A DNA stretch of 45,383 nucleotides from Silvibacterium sp. (GTDB taxonomy: Bacteria > Acidobacteriota > Terriglobia > Terriglobales > Acidobacteriaceae). Under the pieces are notes generated by a model, which saw only the letters and a list, made by a program, of their open reading frames with translations, made no database searches and was not told where the DNA came from. The stretch lies in contig JAFAKX010000244.1 in the NCBI GenBank assembly GCA_019234945.1, positions 1 to 45,383 on the forward strand, given 5' to 3'. Positions 1-8,053 of the stretch are shown in pieces (positions within the stretch are counted from its first letter, which is position 1; every line of letters begins with the position of its first letter). The translations under genes were made by a program, and so were the position numbers.

Positions 1-1
1 C

Positions 2-214
2 GCGGGAGCAATGATCCACGCCCGGCTGAAACGGCTCATCTATGGAGCAAGAGATCCGAAAGCAGGAGCGGTCGGATCGGTGCTCGATGTGCTGAACCAT
101 CCCCGGCTGAACCATCAGATGGAAGTCACGGACGGTGTGCTCAACGAGGAATGCGGCGAACTGCTGCGCGAGTTCTTCCGGCAACGGCGCGCCGAGTCGA
201 TCAGACTCGAGTAA
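2..214 (+). CDS. tadA: tRNA-specific adenosine deaminase, C-terminal part (5' end outside the window)
   Basis: The reading frame is open from base 2 and reads AGAMIHARLKRLIYGA, then DPKAGAVGS and LNHPRLNHQMEV, ending near ECGELLREFF. These are hallmarks of the C-terminal half of TadA, which deaminates adenosine 34 of tRNA-Arg(ACG) to inosine. The zinc-binding HAE and PCxxC motifs lie mostly upstream, outside the window; the AGAM stretch follows the second motif. The gene converges with the DUF985 gene and the two coding ends overlap by 14 bases. Identification is firm for the visible part; the N-terminus cannot be assessed. Confidence 0.88.
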   Translation, partial: AGAMIHARLKRLIYGARDPKAGAVGSVLDVLNHPRLNHQMEVTDGVLNEECGELLREFFRQRRAESIRLE

Positions 215-704
215 GTAATTCGATAAGCTCGGCAAATGCCGGATAGTCGCGATTTAGCTCGGTGCGGCGGCCAGTCTCATAATCAGCGTAGTCGAAGCCA
301 GGGCTGACGGTGCAACCGAGAAGAGCGACCTCGCCTCCAGGCAGCAGGCGGGAGCCCTGCCACACATTTTTTGGAACAATGAGCTGCGGATGCTGGCCGC
401 CCGCAAAATCGCCGCCGAGGATCACCGTTCGTCCGGAACCGTTGGGCAGAAGCTGGAGCATTTCGACGGGATCTCCATGGTAGAAGTGGAAGATCTCGTC
501 AGAGGCGAGGCGGTGCATCTCGGAAAATGTGCCCGGCTCAAGCAGGTAATAGATGCAGGTTCCAGCCGCCCGAGCGGCGGAGTAGCGGGAAGGCAACGCG
601 GCGTGTGGGATCTCCTCTTCGGAACGCCAGGTCTGGCGGAACCAGCCTCCCTCACACGGGTGCGGCTCGAGCTTGAGGAGTTTCTTGATCTCGTCGGCAG
701 TCAT
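201..704 (-). CDS. DUF985 (Cupin_5) family protein
   Basis: This 167-residue protein fits the DUF985/Cupin_5 family in length and motifs. It has the opening EIKKLLKLEPHPCEGGWFRQTW, then IYYLLEPGTFSEMHRLASDE, EIFHFYHGDPVEM and VPKNVWQGSRL, and ends in the typical VSPGFDYADYE segment. The family adopts a double-stranded beta-helix fold. The histidines around MHRL and FHFYHG are candidate metal ligands. No reaction is established for most members, so none is assigned. The ATG at 704 has no strong ribosome site. The 3' end overlaps the end of tadA in convergent orientation. Confidence 0.85.
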   Translation of the reverse strand: MTADEIKKLLKLEPHPCEGGWFRQTWRSEEEIPHAALPSRYSAARAAGTCIYYLLEPGTFSEMHRLASDEIFHFYHGDPVEMLQLLPNGSGRTVILGGDFAGGQHPQLIVPKNVWQGSRLLPGGEVALLGCTVSPGFDYADYETGRRTELNRDYPAFAELIELLTRV

Positions 705-803
705 GAAGGCATGATAGCCGGTAAAGGAGCAGCGGTTACCGCAGGCAAAGGTGCCCCACGACCGAAGGAACGGACATGGGGCACGTTGGTCGATTTACCG
801 TGA

Positions 804-1295
804 CTATTCCTTCGCCTTGCCTGATCTCTTGTCGGCAAGAGCCTTGAATTCCGCCAGAACAGGAGTCCAGCCCTCGTTGACGGACTCGGCGATCTTTGCA
901 CCACCCTCATGACGCTCGAAGTGGCGATGTTCGAGTTCGACGAGCGTGGCTGAGTCTCCCATGGGCGTGAAGCGGACCTCGACCTCGCTCGATTTGCTGA
1001 GGTCGGGAGAGAACTTCCAGTCTCCTTGCAGGCCCCAGGCGAAGACGACCTTCTGCGGCGGGTCCCAGGCCAGAATGCTGCCCCACTGGCAGGTGGTTCC
1101 GTCCTGGTCGACTTCGAACCATCCGCCGCCGACGCGCGGCTCGATGACGATCTCAACGAAAGGCGTTGACCCGATATGGTGGGTGGCCGGCCACCAGGCG
1201 GCCATATCGGAAGTGAAGAGTTGAAACGCGTCGAGTGGAGTGAGTTCCACTTCAATGGACTTTCTTACGGGCTGGACTGCCAGTGCTTCGGTCAT
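804..1295 (-). CDS. SRPBCC (AHSA1-like) domain protein
   Basis: This 163-residue protein belongs to the SRPBCC/START-like fold, AHSA1 branch. Visible features are the opening KSIEVELTPLDAFQLFTSDM, the AAWWPATHHIG segment, RVGGGWFEVDQDG, a GSILAWDPPQKVVFAW strand pair and a C-terminal helix with GWTPVLAEFKALA. The fold makes a hydrophobic pocket, but the ligand is unknown. The open frame extends to 1448; I chose the ATG at 1295 because the domain begins right after it and GAAGGGAAG precedes it. This start lies inside the arsR coding end (44-base overlap), so the two are probably translationally coupled. Confidence 0.85.
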   Translation of the reverse strand: MTEALAVQPVRKSIEVELTPLDAFQLFTSDMAAWWPATHHIGSTPFVEIVIEPRVGGGWFEVDQDGTTCQWGSILAWDPPQKVVFAWGLQGDWKFSPDLSKSSEVEVRFTPMGDSATLVELEHRHFERHEGGAKIAESVNEGWTPVLAEFKALADKRSGKAKE

Positions 1296-1617
1296 CGCTA
1301 CTTCCCTTCTCTCTGGATTTTTTATCTGCCGCCGCCTGAAAGGCTTTGAGGTTGCGCTCCCACACCTGATCGAAGTATTTGCGAAGCGCCTCGATACCCT
1401 CAGGCCGGACCTCGTAAACGCGGCGCGTCCCATTTTTGACGTCTGCAACCAGGCCCGCCTCCTTGAGCACGCGCAGGTGTTGCGACACGGCCGGCCGGCT
1501 TACGGGCAAGTGACCAGCGATTTCGCCGACCGCGTGTGGACGCGTGGCGATCCGCTGGAATATCGCCAGCCGTGTAGGATCGCCGAGAGCTTCAAACGCC
1601 TTTTCGAGGTTAGCCAT
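1252..1617 (-). CDS. ArsR/SmtB-family winged-helix transcriptional regulator
   Basis: This 121-residue protein carries an ArsR-type winged helix over about residues 1-90: FEALGDPTRLAIFQRI, the recognition region VSRPAVSQHLRVLKEAGLV and the wing NGTRRVYEVRPEG. No Cys or His metal-sensor motif is visible, so metal sensing is unlikely. It matches the ArsR subgroup that commonly precedes an SRPBCC gene, and here that partner overlaps it by 44 bases. It probably represses its own two-gene operon. The C-terminal tail after about residue 100 is basic and Ser-rich and encodes the overlap region. Confidence 0.9.
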   Translation of the reverse strand: MANLEKAFEALGDPTRLAIFQRIATRPHAVGEIAGHLPVSRPAVSQHLRVLKEAGLVADVKNGTRRVYEVRPEGIEALRKYFDQVWERNLKAFQAAADKKSREKGSSDDRSTGSPARKKVH

Positions 1618-1627
1618 TGCTTACGTT

Positions 1628-1657
1628 AGTTTGCACTTACGGATAGGAAATTGTCAA
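1628..1657 (-). promoter_or_regulatory. Candidate promoter/operator of the arsR operon
   Basis: On the minus strand a perfect TTGACA (-35) lies at 1657-1652. A weak -10 (CAAACT, 3 of 6 consensus bases) follows after 18 bases, just ahead of the ATG at 1617. The pentamer TTACG occurs twice nearby (1621-1625 and 1637-1641). An ArsR-family repressor would be expected to bind here. The weak -10 keeps confidence low. Confidence 0.35.
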
Positions 1658-1668
1658 GGGCTCAGGGC

Positions 1669-1701
1669 ACCTGTTCCCTGCTACCTGTGCCCTGTTCCCT
1701 G
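1669..1701. repeat. Two-copy CCTGTTCCCTG short repeat
   Basis: CCTGTTCCCTG occurs at 1670-1680 and again at 1691-1701, a period of 21 bases, between the arsR start and the permease stop. The 12-mer CCCTGTTCCCTG at 1690-1701 recurs exactly at 37632-37643, also between genes. It is therefore a small dispersed repeat rather than random composition. Function unknown. Confidence 0.55.
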
Positions 1702-1703
1702 TC

Positions 1704-4214
1704 TTACTCGTTCCTTAGCACCTCGATGGGGTCCACTTGGGCGGCGCGGCGCGCAGGCAGGCTGGCGGCGAGGGCTGCCGCTCCGATTAGCAAAGCGAGG
1801 CTGGCGGCGATGGCGATCGGGTCGGCGGGTTTCGTCTCGTAGAGCAGGCTGCTGACCCAGCGTCCGGCGATGAAGGCGAGGCCGAGACCGACCGTGGATC
1901 CGGCGAGCACGGGCCAGGCAGCCTGCTTCAGCACGAGGGCCGTCAGCCGCGATTTATCGGACCCGAGGGCGATGCGAATCCCGAACTCCTGCTGGCGGAG
2001 CGAGACCGAATAGGCCAGTACTCCGTAGACGCCGAGGAGAGCAAGCAGCAGGGCGGCGGCGCCAAAGGTCGAAAGCAGGAGGGTCTGGAAGCGGTCGGTG
2101 GCAACCGAGTCACTGACCTGATCGTCGAGCGATTTGACGATGGGGATAGCGACCTGCGGGTCGATACTCCATAGGACACGGCGCATCTCGGGCATGATGC
2201 CGGAGCTCGGCTGCGAACTACGGACAACGAATGAGAGCGACCACGGGACGTAGGCGAAATAAGGCACGTAAACGACGGCAGCCGTGTCTTTCAGTCCGTT
2301 GATTCGGGCATTGGCGACGACGCCAATCACGGTTACGGCGCTATTGCCCGTCTTGCCGGATGGAACCGGAACAATATTATCGATCTTGTGGCCGATCGGA
2401 TCCTCGCCGGGGAAACCGTCATGCACGGCACGGTCGGAGAGAAGTACAACGCAAGGATTGTTGCGGTCAGCCTCAGTGAAATTGCGTCCGCTCAGCAGAG
2501 GAATGCCCATGGTTTGCAGAAATTCTGGGCTGATCCAGCGCACGTTGATCGGGGGTTGCTCGGCTTCGGGCACAGGGTGGTCGGGACGGACAAGACTGTC
2601 GATCCAGGTTTCGCCGGCCAAAGGCATTACGCTCGTTATGGCAGCAGATCGGACGCCGGGCAGCTGGCGGAGAGCAGTCAGGGTGCGGTCAACAAACGCG
2701 GCTTTGGCAGCTTCGAAGCCGGGCTTGGAGTCATCGTATTTCGCGGCGTAGAGCTGCACCTGGGCCAGAGTCACGTGGCTGGAATCGAAGCCGCGATTCT
2801 GCCGCAGTAGCTGGGAGAAGCTGCGCAACACCAATCCGGTGACCACAAGCAGCACGACGGTACAGGCTATCTCTGTCGCGACGAGCAGATTGCGCGTGGC
2901 GCTTCCCTGGCGGGTGTTGGCGACACGAGAAGGATTTGCCCCCAGTGCTGTTTGAGGATTGACGTGCAGCGAGCGCAGCGCAGGCAGCACACCGGAGAGC
3001 AGCGCCGTAATGAGCGACAGTCCCACGGCGAAGAACAGCACGGGCAGGCTTACAGCTACTTCGTTCAGCCGCGGAACATTGGCCGGCGCAACCGCCACAA
3101 GGAGCCGCACTCCAGCGAAGGCCACGGCTACGCCACCTATGCCTCCAATGGCGGCTAGTATCAGGCTCTCTGTGAGCCGCGAAACAACAAGGTGGCCCTT
3201 GCTCGCCCCGAGAGCGGCACGAACGGCAATCTCGCGCTCCGCCGCGACTGCCCGCACCAGTTGCAGGTTCGCGAGATTCGCACAGGCGATCAGCAACACT
3301 GCTCCCACCGCGGCAAAGAGCAGCCAGAGGGCTGTGCTGATGTTCGAGGTGACGTCTTTTGCGAAGGGCGTAAGAGCGATGCCGAGGGGAACAGCCAGAT
3401 GTGCGGAACGCGTGTAAGCCTGCTGCAACCCTTCAAGCTCGGCCTGGGCCTGGGCGAGAGTCACCCCCGTCTTCAGCCGCGCAATCGCTTTGTAGTTATA
3501 GTCCGCCGTATCCTCTTTGAGATCCCAGTCGCTGGGAACGAGGGGCTCTAAGGCGAGAATCTCCGGCGCTGCTCCGGAGGCTGTCTGGGAAGGCATGTTG
3601 GATGCCCATGCTATATCGGGAAACTTTACGCCCGACGGAAGCACGCCGATCACTGTACTGGGCTCTCCACCGTTGCGCAGCGTCTGGCCGATCACATTGG
3701 GGTCGCCGTTAAAGAGCGTCTGCCAGCCGTTCCAGGTCAGGATGACTACACTGCTGGCGCCCTTCACGGCATCCTGGGCGACAAAGTCGCGTCCCATGAT
3801 CGGCTGCACTCCGAAGACGCGAAGGATATTGGGCGAGGCCGCGATGGCGCCCACAATGTGCGGATGATCTCCAGTGGGCGAAACGCTCACACCGTGGTTC
3901 TGGAAGATCGCGGCGTCGGCCAACGTCTTCGAATCCTTCCGTAGGCGTAGGAAGTGACGATAGTTGTCAGGAATCTGGTTGGACGGGCTGCCCTCACGCA
4001 TGACAACCAGCCTCGCCGGGTCGGGGAAAGCGAACGGCTTGAGGAGGACGGTGTTTACCACACTGAATACCGAGGTGACAGCACCTATGCCAAGCGCCAG
4101 GGTCAAAATAGCAGTGAGGGCGAATCCAGGGGACTTGCGGAGGCGGCGAATGCTGAACCGGATGTCGCCAGGACCCGGAAATGGAAGCCGCGGAAGCGGG
4201 GCGGAGTTGGCCAT
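1704..4214 (-). CDS. ADOP-type MacB/FtsX-like ABC permease
   Basis: This protein of about 836 residues has the architecture of acidobacterial duplicated orphan permeases. The N-terminal helix is preceded by IRFSIRRLRKSPGFALTAIL. A periplasmic MacB core domain spans about residues 50-290, and an FtsX-like three-helix block follows near 300-430. A second MacB core and a second FtsX block make up the C-terminal half, ending SLPARRAAQVDPIEVLRNE. The signature LTLALGIGA is clear. No ATPase gene is adjacent, as is usual for these orphan permeases. The substrate is unknown; lipid or peptide export and mechanotransmission are family possibilities. I prefer the ATG at 4214, with GGAG 9 bases upstream, over the in-frame ATG at 4229. 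Confidence 0.9.
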   Translation of the reverse strand: MANSAPLPRLPFPGPGDIRFSIRRLRKSPGFALTAILTLALGIGAVTSVFSVVNTVLLKPFAFPDPARLVVMREGSPSNQIPDNYRHFLRLRKDSKTLADAAIFQNHGVSVSPTGDHPHIVGAIAASPNILRVFGVQPIMGRDFVAQDAVKGASSVVILTWNGWQTLFNGDPNVIGQTLRNGGEPSTVIGVLPSGVKFPDIAWASNMPSQTASGAAPEILALEPLVPSDWDLKEDTADYNYKAIARLKTGVTLAQAQAELEGLQQAYTRSAHLAVPLGIALTPFAKDVTSNISTALWLLFAAVGAVLLIACANLANLQLVRAVAAEREIAVRAALGASKGHLVVSRLTESLILAAIGGIGGVAVAFAGVRLLVAVAPANVPRLNEVAVSLPVLFFAVGLSLITALLSGVLPALRSLHVNPQTALGANPSRVANTRQGSATRNLLVATEIACTVVLLVVTGLVLRSFSQLLRQNRGFDSSHVTLAQVQLYAAKYDDSKPGFEAAKAAFVDRTLTALRQLPGVRSAAITSVMPLAGETWIDSLVRPDHPVPEAEQPPINVRWISPEFLQTMGIPLLSGRNFTEADRNNPCVVLLSDRAVHDGFPGEDPIGHKIDNIVPVPSGKTGNSAVTVIGVVANARINGLKDTAAVVYVPYFAYVPWSLSFVVRSSQPSSGIMPEMRRVLWSIDPQVAIPIVKSLDDQVSDSVATDRFQTLLLSTFGAAALLLALLGVYGVLAYSVSLRQQEFGIRIALGSDKSRLTALVLKQAAWPVLAGSTVGLGLAFIAGRWVSSLLYETKPADPIAIAASLALLIGAAALAASLPARRAAQVDPIEVLRNE

Positions 4215-4348
4215 AGATCGATTCTCCATCGCCTGAGTTGCATGCAGCCGGCCAGCTGCTGAGTTAGCCCATGTGTGTATAAAGGCAAGAGATAGAATGA
4301 CGAGATGCGACCCGTGCAGGGAGCGATGTGTCCGGAGCGCGGTGTGGG

Positions 4349-4366
4349 CTGTCCGTTAGCGGACAG
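4349..4366. promoter_or_regulatory. Perfect inverted repeat in divergent intergenic region
   Basis: CTGTCCGTTAGCGGACAG is a perfect 7-base inverted repeat around TTAG. It lies in the 232-base region between the ADOP permease (minus) and the secreted-protein gene (plus). No T tract follows on either strand, so an operator for a dimeric regulator is more likely than a terminator. Confidence 0.5.
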
Positions 4367-4446
4367 GGTAAAGCTGAACTTTAATAACCGGACCAGCCAT
4401 CCATTTCGGCGGCATGGGCATCTTACAGCTTTCGGGGTGAGGGGCT

Positions 4447-5058
4447 ATGCCAGATATTTCAATGAAGTTACGGCTTGCAGCGGCACTGGTCGGGGCTGTG
4501 CTTCTTCCCTGCCCGGTGGTGTTTGCTGAGACGGGTTCGCCCGGGGTTGCAGCTGCTGCGCCGAGCGGCATGTCTGCCGGTCAGGCACAGCAGAATAACA
4601 AAGACCCGCTCAGCGAGGCGGAGGCCGACCAGGTTGCCGAGCTGCGCGACCAGCCCGTAGCGAGAATCAAGCTGTATCAAAAATTCATCGAGCAGCGGAT
4701 CAACGCAATCAAGGATCTGGGGGCGAATCCCAAGGCCGCAGACCGGAAGGCGGAGCTGCGCGCGCGTTATGAAGAATTCACCCGGCTATCTGATGAGTTG
4801 CAGGATAACTTGGACACCTTTGATGCGGCGCATGCCGATATCCGGAAGGCACTGAAGGACCTGGTTCCGGCGACCCAGAAATGGCCGGACGTGTTGAAGG
4901 CTGCGGCTCCCGATTCGGCGTACGACTTTTCACGCAAGACGGCGCTGGATGCGGCAGAAAGCACGAGTGACACGGCGAAGAAGCTTTACGACGAACAACT
5001 GAAATATTTCGCCGAGCACAAGGACCAGGCCGGCAAGAACGGGACAGGGCCGAGCTAA
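4447..5058 (+). CDS. Secreted alpha-helical protein of unknown function
   Basis: This 203-residue protein starts with a signal peptide (MPDISMKLRLAAALVGAVLL, ending near PVVFAET), so it should be periplasmic or secreted. After an Ala/Gly-rich linker, residues of about 55-190 are strongly helical and charged, with heptad-like stretches such as YQKFIEQRINAIKDLGA and YEEFTRLSDELQDNLDTF, suggesting a coiled coil or helical bundle. I recognise no catalytic motif. The start at 4447 is preceded by GAGGGG. It is transcribed divergently from the ADOP permease and is followed 49 bases later by the SprT-like gene. I do not recognise a named family. Confidence 0.7.
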   Translation: MPDISMKLRLAAALVGAVLLPCPVVFAETGSPGVAAAAPSGMSAGQAQQNNKDPLSEAEADQVAELRDQPVARIKLYQKFIEQRINAIKDLGANPKAADRKAELRARYEEFTRLSDELQDNLDTFDAAHADIRKALKDLVPATQKWPDVLKAAAPDSAYDFSRKTALDAAESTSDTAKKLYDEQLKYFAEHKDQAGKNGTGPS

Positions 5059-5107
5059 GAAAGGGTTCAGCGGCTGTTCCGATCCTCAGGCAGCGCAGTT
5101 TTCAACG

Positions 5108-5821
5108 GTGAAGAAATGTTTTAGCCTCAGGCCAGTGAGTTCTGAAATTGTTCGCTGGTTTGAGGAGGAGTATCGTGTGCTGCGGCCGCGGGCTCCGATG
5201 CCTCCTTTTGAAGTACGCTTCTACCATTTCACGAGCCTGAACACGACAATCCGGCTGCGCGAAGGTCGCATCAAGGCGAAGCTATCGGACCTGCTCGAGG
5301 GCGCGCCAGAGGCAGTGCTGCGGGCGATCGCGCATATCCTCATTGCGAAGCTGTATCGCAAGCCGATCGATGCGGCACGAGCGAATCGTTACCGGCGGTT
5401 CACATCGAGCGAGGCAGTGGTGCGGCAGAGTGAGCGCATCCGGCAGACGCGCGGGCGCAAGCGCATTTCAACGCCGAAGGGCGACCACTACGATCTGGAT
5501 GAGGTCTTCGAGGCACTCAACATGCGGTTCTTCCATGGACTGATGGGTCGTCCTCAGCTGACTTGGAGCGAGTACAACGCGAAACGGCTGCTCGGACATT
5601 ACGACGCGGCGCACAACACCATCATGGTGAGCCGGGTCTTCGACCGGAAGAACACGCCGCGGTTCGCGATCGAGTATCTGATGTATCACGAGATGCTGCA
5701 CCTCAGGCATCCTGTGAAGGCGAAGAACGGACGGCGATGTGTACATTCGCGCGAGTTTCAGGCCGAGGAGAAGCTGTTTCCGGAGCTGGAGCGGGCGAAG
5801 GCGTATTTGAAGACGCTGTAG
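5108..5821 (+). CDS. SprT-like zinc metallopeptidase-domain protein
   Basis: This 237-residue protein has an SprT-like zincin domain in its C-terminal half (about residues 125-237). The motif HEMLH (H194, E195, H198) gives two zinc-binding histidines and the general base glutamate. HSREFQAEE near residue 213 probably supplies the third histidine, as in SprT/Spartan-like proteins. The preceding LGHYDAAHNTIMVSRVFD is also typical. The N-terminal 120 residues are basic and of unclear role. The GTG at 5108 is the first possible start and lacks a clear ribosome site, so the true start could be slightly downstream. It converges with lgt, with stops 3 bases apart. Confidence 0.8.
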   Translation: MKKCFSLRPVSSEIVRWFEEEYRVLRPRAPMPPFEVRFYHFTSLNTTIRLREGRIKAKLSDLLEGAPEAVLRAIAHILIAKLYRKPIDAARANRYRRFTSSEAVVRQSERIRQTRGRKRISTPKGDHYDLDEVFEALNMRFFHGLMGRPQLTWSEYNAKRLLGHYDAAHNTIMVSRVFDRKNTPRFAIEYLMYHEMLHLRHPVKAKNGRRCVHSREFQAEEKLFPELERAKAYLKTL

Positions 5822-5824
5822 CTT

Positions 5825-6625
5825 CTAGCGCGAATCCGCGGTAACCGCGGTGGCCGGTGCGCCGCTAGCCTTTAACGCGGCCCGGCGGCGGGCCCACGCG
5901 ATCAGGGCGATGCCGGCGATCACCGATCCGATGCTCGCCATCTGCGCGTTGCTCATGCCCCAGTAGATCTTCGGGTTGATGCGGATAAACTCAACCAGGA
6001 AGCGGGCTATTCCGCTGAGGACGAGGTATTCGCCGGTAATCTGGCTGATGGGTCGGGGACGTGCCGGCGAGCCGCGACGCCACAGAATCCATGCAATCAG
6101 AAGGGCGACGATAAGCTCGTAGATGGGCGTGGGATGGACGCGAACTCCGGGCGGGGTTGGCACAAGGCCCTCGGGAAAGCCCATGCCCCAGGGCAGCTTT
6201 GTAGGAATCCCGTAATCGCCGTCGCCGGAGGTAAGGCAGCCGAGGCGGCCGAGTCCATAGCCGACGGCAGCGGCGGGTGTCGCGAGGTCGAGCATCGCGA
6301 GGCTCGTGATCCCGTAGGAGCGGCCCTGCCACATGAGAGCCAGGATGCCGGCAACGAGGCCTCCGAACCAGGCGAACCCGGCTCGGTCAAAAAGTGTCGC
6401 GGCCGGGTGCTGGATCAGCGTCTGCGGATCTTCGAGAACGTGCCAGAGCTTTGCGCCGATGACTCCTGCGACGGTGGAGATTGCGACGATGCCGATGGCA
6501 TCGGCATCAATCTTCCAGCGGCGAAAATTGAGGTGCAGTACCCATCCGGCACAGACAGCGGCCAGCCAGAGCATGATGCCGAAGGTGCCGATTGAAAAAT
6601 GACCAATGTGAATATACGGATACAT
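5825..6625 (-). CDS. lgt: Prolipoprotein diacylglyceryl transferase
   Basis: This 266-residue multi-span membrane protein matches Lgt, which transfers diacylglycerol from phosphatidylglycerol to the lipobox cysteine of prolipoproteins. Seen are the N-terminal YIHIGHFSIGTFGIML, the segment GAKLWHVLEDP, AGFAWFGGLVAGILA, the signature GYGLGRLGCLTSGDGDYG, HPTPIYELIVALLIA and the C-terminal ARFLVEFIRINPKIYWGMS. The signature has GDGDYG where the classical form has two cysteines, a variation I believe is tolerated in the family. It is divergent from the phosphoribosyltransferase gene, so promoters must be compressed into about 33 bases or lie within coding sequence. Confidence 0.93.
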   Translation of the reverse strand: MYPYIHIGHFSIGTFGIMLWLAAVCAGWVLHLNFRRWKIDADAIGIVAISTVAGVIGAKLWHVLEDPQTLIQHPAATLFDRAGFAWFGGLVAGILALMWQGRSYGITSLAMLDLATPAAAVGYGLGRLGCLTSGDGDYGIPTKLPWGMGFPEGLVPTPPGVRVHPTPIYELIVALLIAWILWRRGSPARPRPISQITGEYLVLSGIARFLVEFIRINPKIYWGMSNAQMASIGSVIAGIALIAWARRRAALKASGAPATAVTADSR

Positions 6626-6658
6626 GTAGAAGCTGCTTCTCCAAGTATAGCTTCCACA

Positions 6659-7240
6659 ATGGGTATTGGAGATATCCTAAGCACTGTGAGTCACGCGAAC
6701 ATCCACAAGGATTTCCCCGTCTTATTCACTGAGGAGGATATCGCCCGGCGCACTACCGAGATCGGCAGGCAGATTGACCTGGACTATGAGGGTCAGAGTG
6801 TGGTGCTGGTCGGAGTGCTGAAGGGCGCTGCCATTTTTCTCGCCGATCTTTCGCGCCGGATCACAATCGACTGCACATTCGATTTTGTGGCCGTCTCGAG
6901 TTACGGCAAGGGACAGCGAACCAGCGGCGCAGTAAAGATGATCAAGGATCTCGACCAACCGATCGAAAACAAAAACATCATCATCGTCGAGGATATTCTC
7001 GATACAGGCCTCACGCTGTGCTTTCTGCGGAGCCTGCTCGAGCAGCACAAGCCGCGCTCCCTGCGGATCGCCGCGCTGCTTGACAAGCCCTCGCGCCGCC
7101 TCGAAAAAATAGAGGCGAATTATGTGGGATTCAAGATACCCAACCACTTTGTGGTCGGCTACGGCATGGATTATGCGGAGCGGTTCCGCAATGTGCCAGA
7201 TATCCGGCTCATGCCACCCGATTATCCCGAGCTACACTAG
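6659..7240 (+). CDS. hpt: Hypoxanthine phosphoribosyltransferase
   Basis: The product converts hypoxanthine (and usually guanine) plus PRPP to IMP or GMP in purine salvage. Motifs present are VLVGVLKGAAIFLADL (the flexible loop base), DFVAVSSYGKG (catalytic loop), the PRPP-binding IIIVEDILDTGLTL, and the base-contacting NHFVVGYGMDYAERFRNVPD. The open frame runs back to 6599, which would overlap lgt by 27 bases. Family N-termini begin near the IHKDFPVLFTEEDI segment, so I use the ATG at 6659 (193 residues); the GTG at 6686 is also possible. No strong ribosome site precedes either. Confidence 0.9.
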   Translation: MGIGDILSTVSHANIHKDFPVLFTEEDIARRTTEIGRQIDLDYEGQSVVLVGVLKGAAIFLADLSRRITIDCTFDFVAVSSYGKGQRTSGAVKMIKDLDQPIENKNIIIVEDILDTGLTLCFLRSLLEQHKPRSLRIAALLDKPSRRLEKIEANYVGFKIPNHFVVGYGMDYAERFRNVPDIRLMPPDYPELH

Positions 7241-7262
7241 GGGCTGTTTAAAAGGCCCTGGG
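7239..7262. repeat. AGGG-CTG-GCCCTGGG motif upstream of deoC
   Basis: The sequence from 7239 (AGGGGCTG, a T/A spacer, then GGCCCTGGG) directly follows the hpt stop. It closely matches the element at 17302-17324, with one insertion or deletion and a few substitutions. Here the arms are imperfect; at 17302 they are perfect. Both copies sit just upstream of a gene start. Confidence 0.4.
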
Positions 7263-7290
7263 ACGCACTCGGCGAAAGGAGTCTATTGCG

Positions 7291-8037
7291 ATGACAGCCA
7301 CCGTCCTCCAGGAGATTGACGAACACGAAAGCACATTCGATACGGCGGGGTTCGCGAAGCAGGCCCTCGCAAGCCGCGAGTCGCTGGCCCGTGTAATCGA
7401 CCATACGCTGCTTAAACCCGAGGCAAGCCGTGAGCAGGTTCTGAAGCTCTGCGCAGAGGCCGCTGAGTACCGCTTCGCATGCGCGATGGTGAATCCGGCG
7501 TGGGTGCCGGCAGCCTATGCGGCGCTGGCGGGCACCGGGATTCCGGTCGGCGTTGTGGTGGGATTTCCGCTGGGCGCAAATCTTACGTCAACCAAGCGCG
7601 AGGAGGCGGCGGCGCTGGTGCGGCTGGGCGCGCGCGAACTCGACATGGTGCTGAATATCGGGCTGCTCAAATCGGGAGAAAACGCGCTCGTATTAAACGA
7701 TATCCGCGGAGTTGCCGAGATAGTTCACGATGGCGGGGCCATCCTCAAGGTAATCCTCGAGACCTCGCTGCTGAATCTGGAGGAAAAACTGCGCGCTTCG
7801 GAGCTTGCCTGCCAGGCCGGAGCGGATTTTCTAAAGACCAGCACGGGATTTTCGTCGGCAGGCGCCACCGCACCCGACGTGGCGTTGCTGCGCGGCGTTG
7901 CCGGGGGGCGGTGCGGTGTGAAGGCGTCCGGCGGAATACGCACACTTGAGGACACGCGCGCTATGCTGGAAGCCGGGGCAAATCGCATCGGCGCGAGCGC
8001 CAGTGTGGCGATTGTGCAGGCACTTTCGGCGGCATAG
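7291..8037 (+). CDS. deoC: Deoxyribose-phosphate aldolase
   Basis: This 248-residue class I aldolase cleaves 2-deoxyribose 5-phosphate to glyceraldehyde 3-phosphate and acetaldehyde in deoxynucleoside catabolism. Visible are IDHTLLKPEA, VVGFPLGANLTSTK, ELDMVLNIG (D118), the Schiff-base lysine in FLKTSTGF (K182) and the proton-relay lysine in VKASGGIRT (K211). The phosphate-binding NRIGAS segment is near the C-terminus. The ATG at 7291 has AAAGGAG upstream. The extra 30 N-terminal residues are not conserved core. It follows hpt by 50 bases, so the two may form a nucleoside-salvage operon. Confidence 0.95.
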   Translation: MTATVLQEIDEHESTFDTAGFAKQALASRESLARVIDHTLLKPEASREQVLKLCAEAAEYRFACAMVNPAWVPAAYAALAGTGIPVGVVVGFPLGANLTSTKREEAAALVRLGARELDMVLNIGLLKSGENALVLNDIRGVAEIVHDGGAILKVILETSLLNLEEKLRASELACQAGADFLKTSTGFSSAGATAPDVALLRGVAGGRCGVKASGGIRTLEDTRAMLEAGANRIGASASVAIVQALSAA

Positions 8038-8053
8038 CTGCCCGCTACCGGTG

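Noticed and set aside
5834-5850. Doubled CCGCGG words near the lgt stop as a possible terminator or site
   Set aside because: They lie inside the lgt coding end and give no stem with a T tract; likely coding coincidence.
6592-6618. TTGAAA and TATACG as a promoter for hpt
   Set aside because: The spacing is 15 bases and the -10 is weak; it is not convincing.
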